Shown here one piece after another: positions 25,361-35,207 of a stretch of 64,000 bases of DNA (positions are counted from its first letter, which is position 1; every line of letters begins with the position of its first letter). Under the pieces are notes generated by a model. The model was given only the letters and a program-made list of their open reading frames with translations. It was not told the DNA's origin and searched no databases. The stretch comes from a candidate division LCP-89 bacterium B3_LCP (lineage in GTDB: Bacteria; Electryoneota; B3-LCP): contig NJBN01000004.1 of assembly GCA_005223185.1 (NCBI GenBank), forward strand, positions 62,001 to 126,000, read 5' to 3'. The position numbers and the translations under genes were made by a program.

Positions 25361-28300
25361 ATGAAATGCACTAATAGTTATTTATTAATTCAGGGTTTAG
25401 CTTTAATCCTACTTATGTCCATTTGTCAGGCTGATCCCTGGACTGAAACACCTAACTGGATTTCATCAGACAATGAATTCACCATGAGCGTGGCGCTGGC
25501 TGACCTAAATGGAGACGGTTATTTAGACCTTGTTGCCGGCAACTACAAATATCCCTATACGTTCCCCGCGACTCACCCGGAATATTTTGGGGAGACATCA
25601 TCAACTCCAGATATAGGTGCCTACTTGGTTGGTTATGAATGGGACGAAAGCAGCAGCACATTCTTTGCACAAGATTCTCTAACTTCGGATAAACGCTGCA
25701 TAGACTGTATAGCGATTGCCGACTATGATTCTGATGGTGATCTGGATATTGCCATCGGATTCGTGGTTGGTAAGGGCAAGGATGGTGGAGTAATAGTGCT
25801 GAATAATCAGTTGGATGACTACCCGGGTCAAACTCCCAGAATAAGCACACTCTTTAGCGATCAGACGACAGGTTATTTTTGGGACCCAGATTCCTCCTAT
25901 GATTGTCACTGTATTCGGTGGGTGGATTATGATAGCGACGGCGACTTAGACTTGGCTACACTTGAAGTGGGAGGTGTCCTTCGCATATACCCAAACAGCG
26001 GTAGTGAGCTGGAAACATACGCAACGCCAATTGATCTCCGATCTAACCCAGTTGATCCCTATGAGAAAAGCGTACTGGATGATTTAGGAGATCCCATATG
26101 CTACACAGTCACCGGGACGACAATGGAATTCGGCGACATTGATGGAGACGGCTATCTGGATGTATTCGTAAATGTCAACAAAAGACCCACGATTTTCAAG
26201 AATGATGACAGCTCATTTGACAGCCATACTAAATGGACGTATGAACCAAATCCGCCTGAAAGAAAATACGCTGAAGATGCATTCTGCGGATCCTTTGGCT
26301 TCTGTGCTGATAACACTCTCGCTCTTGTTGTTGGATCATTTGTTTTCATGGGAGATGGTTCCTCAAGTATTATAGATAAGAATCCCTGGGGTAACGACAT
26401 CTACACATACAGTTCTGGAGCGCTAGACCATGTCGGACAATCGCGAATAACGACTGCTCAACCAGTGACTGATATACAATGGGCTCATTTAGGTGATGAT
26501 AGTGATTTCATGGATATTGCTGCAGTTGCCTATCCGGCCTACAAAGATACTGGGGATGGGTATATCTGGGATCGCGGCCTCGAGCAGATACACTTTGATC
26601 CGTACGATAATTTGACCAATGATGTATTTCCTACGGAAATATTCTCCACAACAGCAGACCTCAGCACCAGCCTGGCTTTGGGTGATATTGATGGAGATGG
26701 AAACACTACCGAACAAAAATCCTTTGATTGTTACGATAACGTACATGATGAAATCAATGGAATCATTTACGTAGATTACTTTCCTCTCTGCAAAGTCGAT
26801 TCCGTAAAATGCTCAGAGGATACCCAATATAACGTCGCCGTTGCTGATTCTGATTGGTGTGTAAACCTCGTGAATGGGTGGGTATCGATTGATCAAACCC
26901 TTATAGAGGATTCACTTGACGTCTGGGATGATTTCAAAGCCAGAGTTTACTATCAATACAGCCTTGATTACGATCTCGCCGTTGGCAACGACGGGTACAA
27001 TGTCGTGTACTATAATGACGCTGCGAGCGGATCGACATACACGCAAGGCACGCCGCCGATTCAAGAACTCCCGGATTCAATCGACTACAAGTACGTCGAG
27101 TCCAACTACCTCAACTCTCAAGCTGAAGAAGTTGATCTAATGACTCATGATGGTTTGGGTGCTACAGAGGTAGAATGGAGAGCGACCGGTATGTATCCAT
27201 TTGACGTCGATGCTTACCTCAACGATTGTTCTCATATCAAGCGGTACGGACTAATGCCGTACTGGTCTCACATGGAGATGTTTCAGGGGCATTACTTCTG
27301 GGATTGGTTTGACAGAAAACTGGATGTTGTCAAGCAGAATAGCTGCCAGAGCCATTTGTGTAGTTGGGATACTCCATTCTGGACGAGAGGGAATTATGCA
27401 TACGACGAAGAGGATGATAATAGAAACCGCACCAGCGACGAACGCCTGCATACCATGTGGGTGCGCAACCTGGTCAACCGCTACCGGCCCAATGGATTGT
27501 ACGGCAGTAATAATGGTTGGGGTAATTGGGGAGTATCTCAATTCCAATTTGAAAACGAACCTAATGCAGATACCTACGGCTATGGATTTTTGCATCAAGA
27601 TCAGGATTCCTTAGCACTGAACAACATCGCTGAGAAGATGTTTCGCCAGTACCAGATGATCAAGAAAATATCGATCAACGCCTACAGCGACCGAGACAGC
27701 CTGGAAGTCATTACCCCTAATTTTACAGTCTCCTGGCCTGATAGTGAATACGTGGTCGTTGATCTGCCCTATCTGAACGCCTTGAACAGTTTATCAGACT
27801 ACGATCACGTACTGTGGAACTACTGCGATTATATCTGCCAGCAATCATACTGCGGCAAGCAGGGACAAGCACCAAGTTCGAGTATAAGTTTTTATGTGGA
27901 TTATAAAGATCCTTTCGTGCCAGTTCCCTGTGATTCGGGTGATCCAGATGATCCCAGGCAGATTGGTATGGAGCACCTCTTCTGGGGATTTTACACGGAA
28001 GGTTTAGATGAGTTCATGGGTGACACAACCAGTTCGAAATGGGATCCTGTCATGGAAGGTGGTAACGAACACCCCTTCTTCGTTATGGAATGGTTCTTCC
28101 ATGATTACTACGGCACTCTGGAACGAGATCGCCACTGGTCTGCCGCTCAGATTGCCGAGATGTTTAGCGTGGACGTCTTCCCCGATGATCCTGATACAGT
28201 TCACCGTCTGCTGATGTACAACGTTCCCTGGTTGGCGATGAATCCCGGTCACGATGAAGTCTTCGAGACTTGTGCCAGTATGCTAAATGATCCGGGTGGA

Positions 28301-30169
28301 CAGGGAGTGATGTTTGATAGTGAGGTTCATTTTTACCCATACTACATAAGTGAAGGCACTAAGGTTCATCGATATACCTATCAAGATAGAGAAGAAAATG
28401 GTGACTATGTGCATTTCATGCGTACCCATGATGAGGATGATGATGAGGATGAATATGTGCAATCGAATTGCTGGTTTATCCTATTTAACGTTCTTTCCAG
28501 CAGCACGAACATAAACTGCTATACGCCATCCGGATCGAGTTTTCAAAAGGATGTGACGAGGTTGGATTGGCAGCAAGGGTATCCTATGAATCTGATTTAT
28601 CCTTGCTCCTATATTGAATTTGCGGCCAGCGAATTCGGTCCTGGAATGCTCATGGTTCCGGAGTATGACTACACAACTTCCTCAGACTACACCCAGGGCC
28701 TGCAACTGCACGAAGGCTGGAACCTGTTATCATGGCATCTGGATATTGAGGATCCGGATACGATTGCAAGTAGTTACATGCGAATGGATGAAATTCTCCC
28801 AGATTCCAGTTATAACGACTGGTTCCATGAAAATGATGGTGAGCTTTATAAGTGGGATGAGGCAGATTTCAATTACCCTGATTATCCTCAGTCTTTCCAG
28901 TGGGAGTGGGATCTGAATTACGCTTACTATATGCTCCTGGAAGAATCCCACTTTTGGGAGTTCGAGGATCAACCCCGGTTTGATCTGGATTCGTTCACCA
29001 TAGAACCGGACAGCGCCTGGAATGAGGAGGGGGATTACTATTATGGTGAGCCGCTTGATCCTTACACAAAGGGTTGGTTCTTTATGGGCTACGCGGCGCC
29101 GGGTTACTGCAAGTTGGGCAGTGTCTTCAACGATTCCAGTGACCCTCACGGTCATCCCGATAGCTGCAGCTACTTAGGTCCCTTCCACTGGTTGATGTGG
29201 GATGATACGGCTCCTTATGATCATATAGATTCCACAGACCAGTACCTGGTCATGGTAACGACAGATGACGGCAATGTTTACATACCTAAGGATCCCGACT
29301 TCAGTCGTGGAGTGACCAGAGAGATCGACCAGATCGGTCAGCTTGAACCGGGTCGAGGTTACTTCTTAGGTTTCAGGAAGCATGATGTTTCCATGACCTT
29401 CGATGGCTGGGATGGCTATCCCAATTGGTCAACCTCCAGTATACCAGGTGATCCTAAGGCTACAATTAGTACCACCGCCTCAGCAAACCACTTTCAGTTC
29501 AAGAAGTACACCCATTGGTTCTATCCGGTTGTGATAGACACCATAGATCTGGAGGAATCGCCAATGGTGGTAGGTGATGAAATTGCCATATTCGATGGCA
29601 ATCTGTGTGTCGGAGCATCGGTTTACGAAGGTGAGTTTCCTCTGGTGATCAGCTGCTGGAAGGATGACATTGCCACGCCCGATGAAATCGATGGCTATGA
29701 ATCCGGAAACGAAATGACATTCGTCTGGTTTGACGTCTCTGAGAACCAGGAGATAACTTTCGAAACGCCGCCAACTATCTACAGTGAGCCTGATGACCCA
29801 ATAGCGCCGAAGCACTCTGGTTTCGGAGCAGGATTCTACGCTCTACGGACTATGTGTTACGGCATTGAATCAGTACTACAACTCCCTGAAGTTTACAAGC
29901 TAGGGCAGAACTATCCCAATCCATTCAATGCTCAAACGGTGATTCCCTTAGAACTGCCGCAACGGTCGCATGTGAAGATAGAACTTTTTAATGCCATTGG
30001 GCGTAGAATAGATACGATCCACGAAGGTGTGGAAGAGGCTGGCTGGCCCAAATTCAGGTATAGCGGTCGCTACCTGTCTTCCGGTGTGTATTTCATCCGC
30101 GTTACCGCCGAAGGACTTGAACGCGGTGGCAAGTTTGAGAATGTCAGTAAAATGGTGTTGCTGAAGTAA
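25361..30169 (+). CDS. Large secreted FG-GAP/glycosidase-like protein with T9SS sorting domain
   Basis: 1602 residues with an AGGAGA site and signal peptide (cut near CQA/DPW). Residues 30-460 have FG-GAP/VCBS calcium-binding repeats (LADLNGDGYLDLVAG, IADYDSDGDLDIAIG, FGDIDGDGYLDVFVN). Residues 600-960 resemble a clan A glycoside hydrolase barrel: FQFENEPN near 730 fits the acid/base Glu, and PFFVMEWFF near 909 may hold the nucleophile. A C-terminal Ig-like part carries GDEIAIFDGNLCVGASVY and then the sorting domain YPNPFNAQTVIPLELP...MVLLK. It is likely a surface or released polysaccharide-active or adhesive protein. The glycosidase assignment is tentative. Its last 230 residues are duplicated at 32272-32961. 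Confidence 0.82.
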   Translation: MKCTNSYLLIQGLALILLMSICQADPWTETPNWISSDNEFTMSVALADLNGDGYLDLVAGNYKYPYTFPATHPEYFGETSSTPDIGAYLVGYEWDESSSTFFAQDSLTSDKRCIDCIAIADYDSDGDLDIAIGFVVGKGKDGGVIVLNNQLDDYPGQTPRISTLFSDQTTGYFWDPDSSYDCHCIRWVDYDSDGDLDLATLEVGGVLRIYPNSGSELETYATPIDLRSNPVDPYEKSVLDDLGDPICYTVTGTTMEFGDIDGDGYLDVFVNVNKRPTIFKNDDSSFDSHTKWTYEPNPPERKYAEDAFCGSFGFCADNTLALVVGSFVFMGDGSSSIIDKNPWGNDIYTYSSGALDHVGQSRITTAQPVTDIQWAHLGDDSDFMDIAAVAYPAYKDTGDGYIWDRGLEQIHFDPYDNLTNDVFPTEIFSTTADLSTSLALGDIDGDGNTTEQKSFDCYDNVHDEINGIIYVDYFPLCKVDSVKCSEDTQYNVAVADSDWCVNLVNGWVSIDQTLIEDSLDVWDDFKARVYYQYSLDYDLAVGNDGYNVVYYNDAASGSTYTQGTPPIQELPDSIDYKYVESNYLNSQAEEVDLMTHDGLGATEVEWRATGMYPFDVDAYLNDCSHIKRYGLMPYWSHMEMFQGHYFWDWFDRKLDVVKQNSCQSHLCSWDTPFWTRGNYAYDEEDDNRNRTSDERLHTMWVRNLVNRYRPNGLYGSNNGWGNWGVSQFQFENEPNADTYGYGFLHQDQDSLALNNIAEKMFRQYQMIKKISINAYSDRDSLEVITPNFTVSWPDSEYVVVDLPYLNALNSLSDYDHVLWNYCDYICQQSYCGKQGQAPSSSISFYVDYKDPFVPVPCDSGDPDDPRQIGMEHLFWGFYTEGLDEFMGDTTSSKWDPVMEGGNEHPFFVMEWFFHDYYGTLERDRHWSAAQIAEMFSVDVFPDDPDTVHRLLMYNVPWLAMNPGHDEVFETCASMLNDPGGQGVMFDSEVHFYPYYISEGTKVHRYTYQDREENGDYVHFMRTHDEDDDEDEYVQSNCWFILFNVLSSSTNINCYTPSGSSFQKDVTRLDWQQGYPMNLIYPCSYIEFAASEFGPGMLMVPEYDYTTSSDYTQGLQLHEGWNLLSWHLDIEDPDTIASSYMRMDEILPDSSYNDWFHENDGELYKWDEADFNYPDYPQSFQWEWDLNYAYYMLLEESHFWEFEDQPRFDLDSFTIEPDSAWNEEGDYYYGEPLDPYTKGWFFMGYAAPGYCKLGSVFNDSSDPHGHPDSCSYLGPFHWLMWDDTAPYDHIDSTDQYLVMVTTDDGNVYIPKDPDFSRGVTREIDQIGQLEPGRGYFLGFRKHDVSMTFDGWDGYPNWSTSSIPGDPKATISTTASANHFQFKKYTHWFYPVVIDTIDLEESPMVVGDEIAIFDGNLCVGASVYEGEFPLVISCWKDDIATPDEIDGYESGNEMTFVWFDVSENQEITFETPPTIYSEPDDPIAPKHSGFGAGFYALRTMCYGIESVLQLPEVYKLGQNYPNPFNAQTVIPLELPQRSHVKIELFNAIGRRIDTIHEGVEEAGWPKFRYSGRYLSSGVYFIRVTAEGLERGGKFENVSKMVLLK

Positions 30170-30178
30170 TGGATAATT

Positions 30179-30206
30179 GTAGGGGCGACGCATGCGTCGC
30201 CCCTAC
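30179..30206. repeat. 28-bp perfect palindrome
   Basis: A perfect 28-base palindrome, centred on GCATGC, whose arms read GTAGGGGCGACGCA. It lies 10 bases after the stop of the 1602-residue gene. Similar GTAGGGGCGA...TCGCCCCTAC elements are dispersed in many bacterial genomes as REP-like repeats. It has no T-run, so it may block 3' exonucleases or end transcription weakly. Confidence 0.65.
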
Positions 30207-30224
30207 CAAACAATGGAGAAAGAC

Positions 30225-32270
30225 ATGAGGTTTGCACTAATACTTCTTATCCCCACCCTCCTGCTTGCTCAGGAATTTGAGTTTCAGCAGGAATATAACA
30301 CCATTCCGGTCGAAATTGACGGATGGCAGCCGTTCTGCCCCTGGGCTGGAGGTTTTAGTGAAAGCTCACCTGATTTCTGTGATATAGATTTAGATGATGA
30401 CCTGGATATATTCGTGGGCGATTTACTTGGTTATGTAGCTTATATGAAAAACACCGGGTCCGCAATAGAACCTTCATTTGAGTTGGTGTCAATGCAATAC
30501 GATTCTTTAAGGTGTTTAACTTTCCTGGGAAAATCAAATATTGAATTCTGGGATATGGATGATGATAGCGATCTGGATGCTATAATCGGTGGTGGATACG
30601 TTGCATATTCTAAGAACACCGGAACTCCTGAAAATCCAAATTTTGTCAGTTCACCAGATACACTTTTCAATACAGTTGGATATTTTGTGATAGGGACGCA
30701 CGTTGCATTGATTGATATCGATCTTGATGGCGATGCAGATATGATTAATGGATATTCAGGATATTTACTATTCTATCGCAATTTAGGCTCTGCTGATAGT
30801 GCTGCATTTTACCTTGAAGAAACTGGCTGGTTGGGTATCGATGTGGGGGATATGGCTGATCCTACCTTTAGTGATATAGATGATGATAATGACCTGGACT
30901 TGTTTATCGGTAACGAAGATGGTTATATCTGGTTTTACCTCAATGAAGGTGATTCTATCAATTATAATTTCACTTACATCACTAACAATTTCGAAGGAAT
31001 CGATGTCGACTGGAACGCATCCCCCGAATTTGCCGACATTGATGGTGATGGGGATTACGATCTGTTTGTAGGTAGGGAGCAACAATCAGGTAGCGTAGAT
31101 CCTGGAGATATCTTTTTTTATAAGAATACAGGAACACCTACTACGCCACAATGGAGTTTCATTACTAGAAATTACCTTACATTCGATGAAGGATATAGGG
31201 CTCAATTACACACAACTGACATAGATGCAGATTTGGATAATGATCTTTTTGTCTCTAATTTTGGAAATTATATCAGCTTTTATGAGAACACTGGCAGTTC
31301 ATCATCTGCTGCGTTTGAATGGAGGACCTATACCTATCAAAATATTTCCGTTAGTGGGGGTACAATATTTTTCCAGGACATAGATAACGACCAGGATCCA
31401 GATTTATTCATAGGTGAAACAATTTTGCCCAATCCCCCTTACCCGGGTTTATTCTTGTTCATCAATCGTGGTACTCCTCAGAGCGCCTCTTATAATCTAT
31501 ATTCAAACAATTTAGTACCTGGTACCTATCATGTTTCCATAGCACCCTCACTGGCTGATATTGATGCTGACGGCGATCAGGATCTCTTTCTTTCGGACAA
31601 TGACGGGTATTTTTATTATGTTCCAAATATAGGAACACCTTCTGAACCTGTATTTGGAGACACCACAAGGGATTGGCAGGGTATATCTACAGAGGCCTCA
31701 ACCACTTCGTGCTTTTTTGATATTGATGATGACGGTGACTTGGATTTGTTTTTCACACCATGGGATGATTGGAATCAGGTGTGGTTCTTTCGTAATATTG
31801 GAGATTACCAGAGTCCTATAATGGCTTTGGAAACACAAACCTTCTTAAACTTTGAATCTCTCACTGTTTTAGATGGAATAGACATTGTAGACTTAGATCT
31901 GGATGGTGACGGGGATTTTCTAATCTCCAGCACCAATGGCGGTATCTTCTTCTTCCGCAACGTCACCGGTCAAAATGAGGTCGGTCCCAAGAGACCGGAT
32001 ACTCCCTTCCCTAAGTTAGATTTCTCCATCGGTCCTAATCCCGCGAATCCTGTTACCTGGATCAGTTTTACCCTGCCTTCCCCGCAAGAAGCTACACTTG
32101 CCGTGTACAACATCTTAGGCGCCAAAGTTACCACCCTTACTTCCGGTATCCAACCTCCTGGCACCCATAATTACCTGTGGAATGCTGCGGAGTATTCCAG
32201 TGGGGTGTATATAATCAGGTTGGAGACTCCTCAGCAATCGTCCTCGCAAAGGATAACGGTGTTGAAGTAA
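30225..32270 (+). CDS. Secreted FG-GAP/VCBS-repeat protein with T9SS sorting domain (copy 1)
   Basis: The ATG at 30225 is chosen for its GGAG site and direct signal peptide (MRFALILLIPTLLLAQ). About 681 residues made almost wholly of FG-GAP/VCBS repeats with Asp-rich loops (DIDLDDDLDIFVGD, DMDDDSDLDAIIGG, DIDGDGDYDLFVGR, DIDADGDQDLFLSD), predicted to form a calcium-bound beta-propeller. The C-terminal sorting domain begins IGPNPANPVTWISFTLP and ends ITVLK. Such proteins bind glycans or protein partners at the surface; no catalytic domain is visible. A paralogue with the same start (EFEFQQE..TIPVEI.GW) lies at 33082. Confidence 0.87.
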   Translation: MRFALILLIPTLLLAQEFEFQQEYNTIPVEIDGWQPFCPWAGGFSESSPDFCDIDLDDDLDIFVGDLLGYVAYMKNTGSAIEPSFELVSMQYDSLRCLTFLGKSNIEFWDMDDDSDLDAIIGGGYVAYSKNTGTPENPNFVSSPDTLFNTVGYFVIGTHVALIDIDLDGDADMINGYSGYLLFYRNLGSADSAAFYLEETGWLGIDVGDMADPTFSDIDDDNDLDLFIGNEDGYIWFYLNEGDSINYNFTYITNNFEGIDVDWNASPEFADIDGDGDYDLFVGREQQSGSVDPGDIFFYKNTGTPTTPQWSFITRNYLTFDEGYRAQLHTTDIDADLDNDLFVSNFGNYISFYENTGSSSSAAFEWRTYTYQNISVSGGTIFFQDIDNDQDPDLFIGETILPNPPYPGLFLFINRGTPQSASYNLYSNNLVPGTYHVSIAPSLADIDADGDQDLFLSDNDGYFYYVPNIGTPSEPVFGDTTRDWQGISTEASTTSCFFDIDDDGDLDLFFTPWDDWNQVWFFRNIGDYQSPIMALETQTFLNFESLTVLDGIDIVDLDLDGDGDFLISSTNGGIFFFRNVTGQNEVGPKRPDTPFPKLDFSIGPNPANPVTWISFTLPSPQEATLAVYNILGAKVTTLTSGIQPPGTHNYLWNAAEYSSGVYIIRLETPQQSSSQRITVLK

Positions 32271-32271
32271 T

Positions 32272-32961
32272 TCTGCCAACCATTTCCAGTTTAAAAAATA
32301 CACGCACTGGTTCTATCCAGTAGTTATAGACACCATCGATCTGGAAGAATCGCCATTGGCGACAGGCGATGAGATTGCAATCTTCGATGGAAACCTATGC
32401 GTAGGAGCTTCTGTGTATGAGGGCGAATTTCCTCTAGTGATAAGCTGCTGGAAGGACGATATCGCCACGCCGGTTGTGGTGGATGGTTATGAGTCTGGAA
32501 ATCAAATGACCTTTGTATGGTTTGACGTCTCTGCGAATCAGGAGATCACCTTCGAGACTCCACCTACAATATACAGTGAGCCAGATGATCCAATAGCACC
32601 CACCCACTCAGGTTTCGGGGCAGGATTCTACGCCTTGCGCAGTATGTGTTATGGTATTGAATCGATTCATCAGCTACCCAAAGAGTACAAATTAGGGCAG
32701 AACTACCCCAATCCGTTTAACGCCCAAACAGTGATTCCTCTGGAACTGCCGCAGAGATCTATGGTAAAGATCGAACTGTTTAATATGATGGGGCGGAACA
32801 TTGGAACGATGTTTGAAGGTATTAAAGAAGCGGGATGGCCCAGAGTCAAATACAACGCTTCCCATTTGTCGTCCGGTGTGTATTTCTACCGAATTACTGC
32901 CGACGGCTTAGAGCGAGGAGGGAAGTTCGCTGATGTAGGTAAACTTGTGCTTGTGAAATAG
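32272..32961 (+). pseudogene. 5'-truncated duplicate of the C-terminus of the 1602-residue T9SS protein
   Basis: An open frame begins one base after the preceding stop and encodes about 229 residues, SANHFQFKKYTHWFYPVVID onward, nearly identical to the end of the protein at 25361-30169, including GDEIAIFDGNLCVGASVYEGEF and sorting domain YPNPFNAQTV...LVLVK. It has no signal peptide; the first ATG is internal (32356). It is the surviving tail of a duplicated gene. Without export signal it should be non-functional, but it could be a donor for gene conversion. Confidence 0.85.
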
Positions 32962-32970
32962 AGAATAATG

Positions 32971-33000
32971 AGGGGTGTCCCGCTACTGCGGGATGCCCCT
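32971..33000 (+). terminator. Terminator-like hairpin
   Basis: AGGGGTGTCCCGC (32971-32983) pairs with GCGGGATGCCCCT (32988-33000), using two G-T pairs, around a 4-base loop. Only a short T-run follows. Confidence 0.5.
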
Positions 33001-33027
33001 TCAAATTTCCTGATTAAAATAAACCAC

Positions 33028-33056
33028 TTGACTCTGTGGCGGTTTTTTCTTATATT
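33028..33056 (+). promoter_or_regulatory. Sigma-70-like promoter of the second VCBS gene
   Basis: TTGACT (33028-33033), 17 bases, TATATT (33051-33056). The predicted leader is only about 20 bases before the ATG at 33082. Confidence 0.65.
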
Positions 33057-33081
33057 ATAATAAATTATACATGAGGTGTGC

Positions 33082-35109
33082 ATGCGTTTTTTATTGAGCT
33101 TACTCTTAATGCCCATGTTTGTCTGGGCTCATGAGTTCGAATTTCAGCAGGAAGTTGACACTATTCCGGTTGAAATAGAGGGCTGGGAACTCTTTGCACC
33201 TTGGGCAGGTGGATTTACAGAATCTACACCAGACCTATGTGATATTGATGTAGATGGTGATTTGGATTTCTTTATCGGTGAGGACTTTGGCCATGTCGTA
33301 TTTGCACAGAATATCGGGACAACACAAATCGCGCAGTTCTCTTGGATTGCATCTCAGTATGACTCTTTATACAGCATTAATTCGGCAGGAAACTCTCATC
33401 CTGATTTCGCTGATATGGATAACGATGGGGATTTGGATTGCATCATCAGCGCTGGCTATGCCACTTATGTAGAGAATCTTGGAACGGCGCAGGTTCCAAA
33501 TTTCATTTCTATTCCAGAAACGCTATATACAACTGGGGGATACATCATAGGTCCTCGTATCGCTATCAAGGACATTGATGTCGATGGTGACTTCGATTTA
33601 ATCAGTGGTTATGGTGGAGTGCTTTTACTCTATCGAAATATTGGAACTTCAGATAGTTTCTCATTTTTCTATGAAGAATATGGTTGGTTGGGAATTACGG
33701 TGGATGATTGGGCTGATCCAACTTTCTGCGATATAGATGCTGATGGAGATGATGATCTCTTTATAGGCTGTGAGGCTGGCACAATTTGGTATTACCTCAA
33801 CGATGGGGATTCATTGAATTATGATTTTGTCTATCAGACGAACTGCTATGCGAATATAGATGTAGGTGACCAAGCCTCCCCCGAATTCGCCGACATAGAC
33901 GGTGATGGCGACTACGATCTATTTGTGGGATCGGAGTATACAGGCCCATTTTTCTATGAGAATATTGGCAATCCTCAAAATCCCATATTTCAATTTGTCA
34001 CCGAGTATTACCTCGTCCTGGATCAAAGTGACACAAAACCTACTCCACAACTGATTGATATTAACGGTGATGGTAAATTAGAGTTCTTTTCCACCACCTA
34101 CGATCAAATGTGCTATTTTGAAAATGTTGGTACACAACAAGCTCCATCTCTATTATTCGTCGAAGAGGGCTGGCAATACATCAGCCACCCATCCCTAAAA
34201 CCGTTCTTCGTTGATATTAATGCAGATGGACTTTACGACTTAATCTGCGGGGAAGGTATCATTCCCGGCTCACCCTCAGTAGCACTCTACATCAACAGAG
34301 GTACACCACAAGAACCCCAATTAGTTCTTCACGATCCCAATTACATTACCAATTCAAGTTTTCATGCTAATACCACACCAGGATTAACTGATATTGACGA
34401 TGACAACGATTACGATATGTTTATTTCTGACGATATGGGTCATTTCTTCTATTATCAAAATATCGGGGATTCACTAACACCCAATTTCACCTATATTGAT
34501 TCACAATGGCAAGGGATATATTTTCCCTATCCTCAGGAAGGTCACAAAGGATTTACTTTTGGCGATCTGGATGAAGATGGTGACTTTGATATGCTTCTTT
34601 CAAGCCCAGTTCAGAATAACATTTATTTCTACCGCAATTTAGGTACTCCTCAAGTGCCTGCTATGTACTTGGAGACGGAGGAATTTTTAGACTATGCAGT
34701 CGATTTTATTTACAGACCAACTTTGGTAGATGTAGATTCTGATACTGATTTAGATTTATTCATCGGCGATGGTTCTGGCGGCATATTCTTCTTCCGCAAC
34801 ATCACCGGTCAGAACGAGGTCGGTCCCAAGAGACCGGACATTCCCTTCCCCAGGTTAGATTTCAGCATCGGCCCTAACCCCGCCAATCCGGTCACCTGGA
34901 TCAGTTTTACGCTGCCTTCTCCTCAGGAGGCTACGCTTGCCGTTTACAACATCTTAGGCGCCAAAGTTACCACCCTTACTTCCGGTATCCAGCCACCCGG
35001 CACCCATTCCTTTATCTGGAATGCAGCGGAGTATTCCAGCGGGGTGTATATAATCAGGTTGGAGACGGCGCAGCAGACTTCGTCTGAGAAAATTACAGTA
35101 CTTAAATAG
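33082..35109 (+). CDS. Secreted FG-GAP/VCBS-repeat protein with T9SS sorting domain (copy 2)
   Basis: About 675 residues. The ATG at 33082 starts the signal peptide (MRFLLSLLLMPMFVWAH) with GAGGTG upstream; the in-frame GTG at 33076 is less likely. FG-GAP/VCBS repeats run through the protein (DIDVDGDLDFFIGE, DIDADGDDDLFIGC, DIDGDGDYDLFVGS, DIDDDNDYDMFISD). It is a full-length paralogue of 30225-32270. The last 100 residues and their DNA are nearly the same in both (GPKRPD.PFP.LDFSIGPNPANPVTW), pointing to recent duplication or gene conversion. Likely a surface propeller for binding. Confidence 0.87.
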   Translation: MRFLLSLLLMPMFVWAHEFEFQQEVDTIPVEIEGWELFAPWAGGFTESTPDLCDIDVDGDLDFFIGEDFGHVVFAQNIGTTQIAQFSWIASQYDSLYSINSAGNSHPDFADMDNDGDLDCIISAGYATYVENLGTAQVPNFISIPETLYTTGGYIIGPRIAIKDIDVDGDFDLISGYGGVLLLYRNIGTSDSFSFFYEEYGWLGITVDDWADPTFCDIDADGDDDLFIGCEAGTIWYYLNDGDSLNYDFVYQTNCYANIDVGDQASPEFADIDGDGDYDLFVGSEYTGPFFYENIGNPQNPIFQFVTEYYLVLDQSDTKPTPQLIDINGDGKLEFFSTTYDQMCYFENVGTQQAPSLLFVEEGWQYISHPSLKPFFVDINADGLYDLICGEGIIPGSPSVALYINRGTPQEPQLVLHDPNYITNSSFHANTTPGLTDIDDDNDYDMFISDDMGHFFYYQNIGDSLTPNFTYIDSQWQGIYFPYPQEGHKGFTFGDLDEDGDFDMLLSSPVQNNIYFYRNLGTPQVPAMYLETEEFLDYAVDFIYRPTLVDVDSDTDLDLFIGDGSGGIFFFRNITGQNEVGPKRPDIPFPRLDFSIGPNPANPVTWISFTLPSPQEATLAVYNILGAKVTTLTSGIQPPGTHSFIWNAAEYSSGVYIIRLETAQQTSSEKITVLK

Positions 35110-35151
35110 AGTTGTCAATAGTAATAAATTTTCCCATACAGAAAAAAGCGC

Positions 35152-35180
35152 TTGACATTCACGAAATTTATTGTTATATT
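35152..35180 (+). promoter_or_regulatory. Sigma-70-like promoter of the Asp-box protein gene
   Basis: TTGACA (35152-35157), 17 bases, TATATT (35175-35180), 28 bases before the ATG at 35208. Confidence 0.68.
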
Positions 35181-35207
35181 GAAATAGTCTCACACAAGGT
35201 TCTGAAA

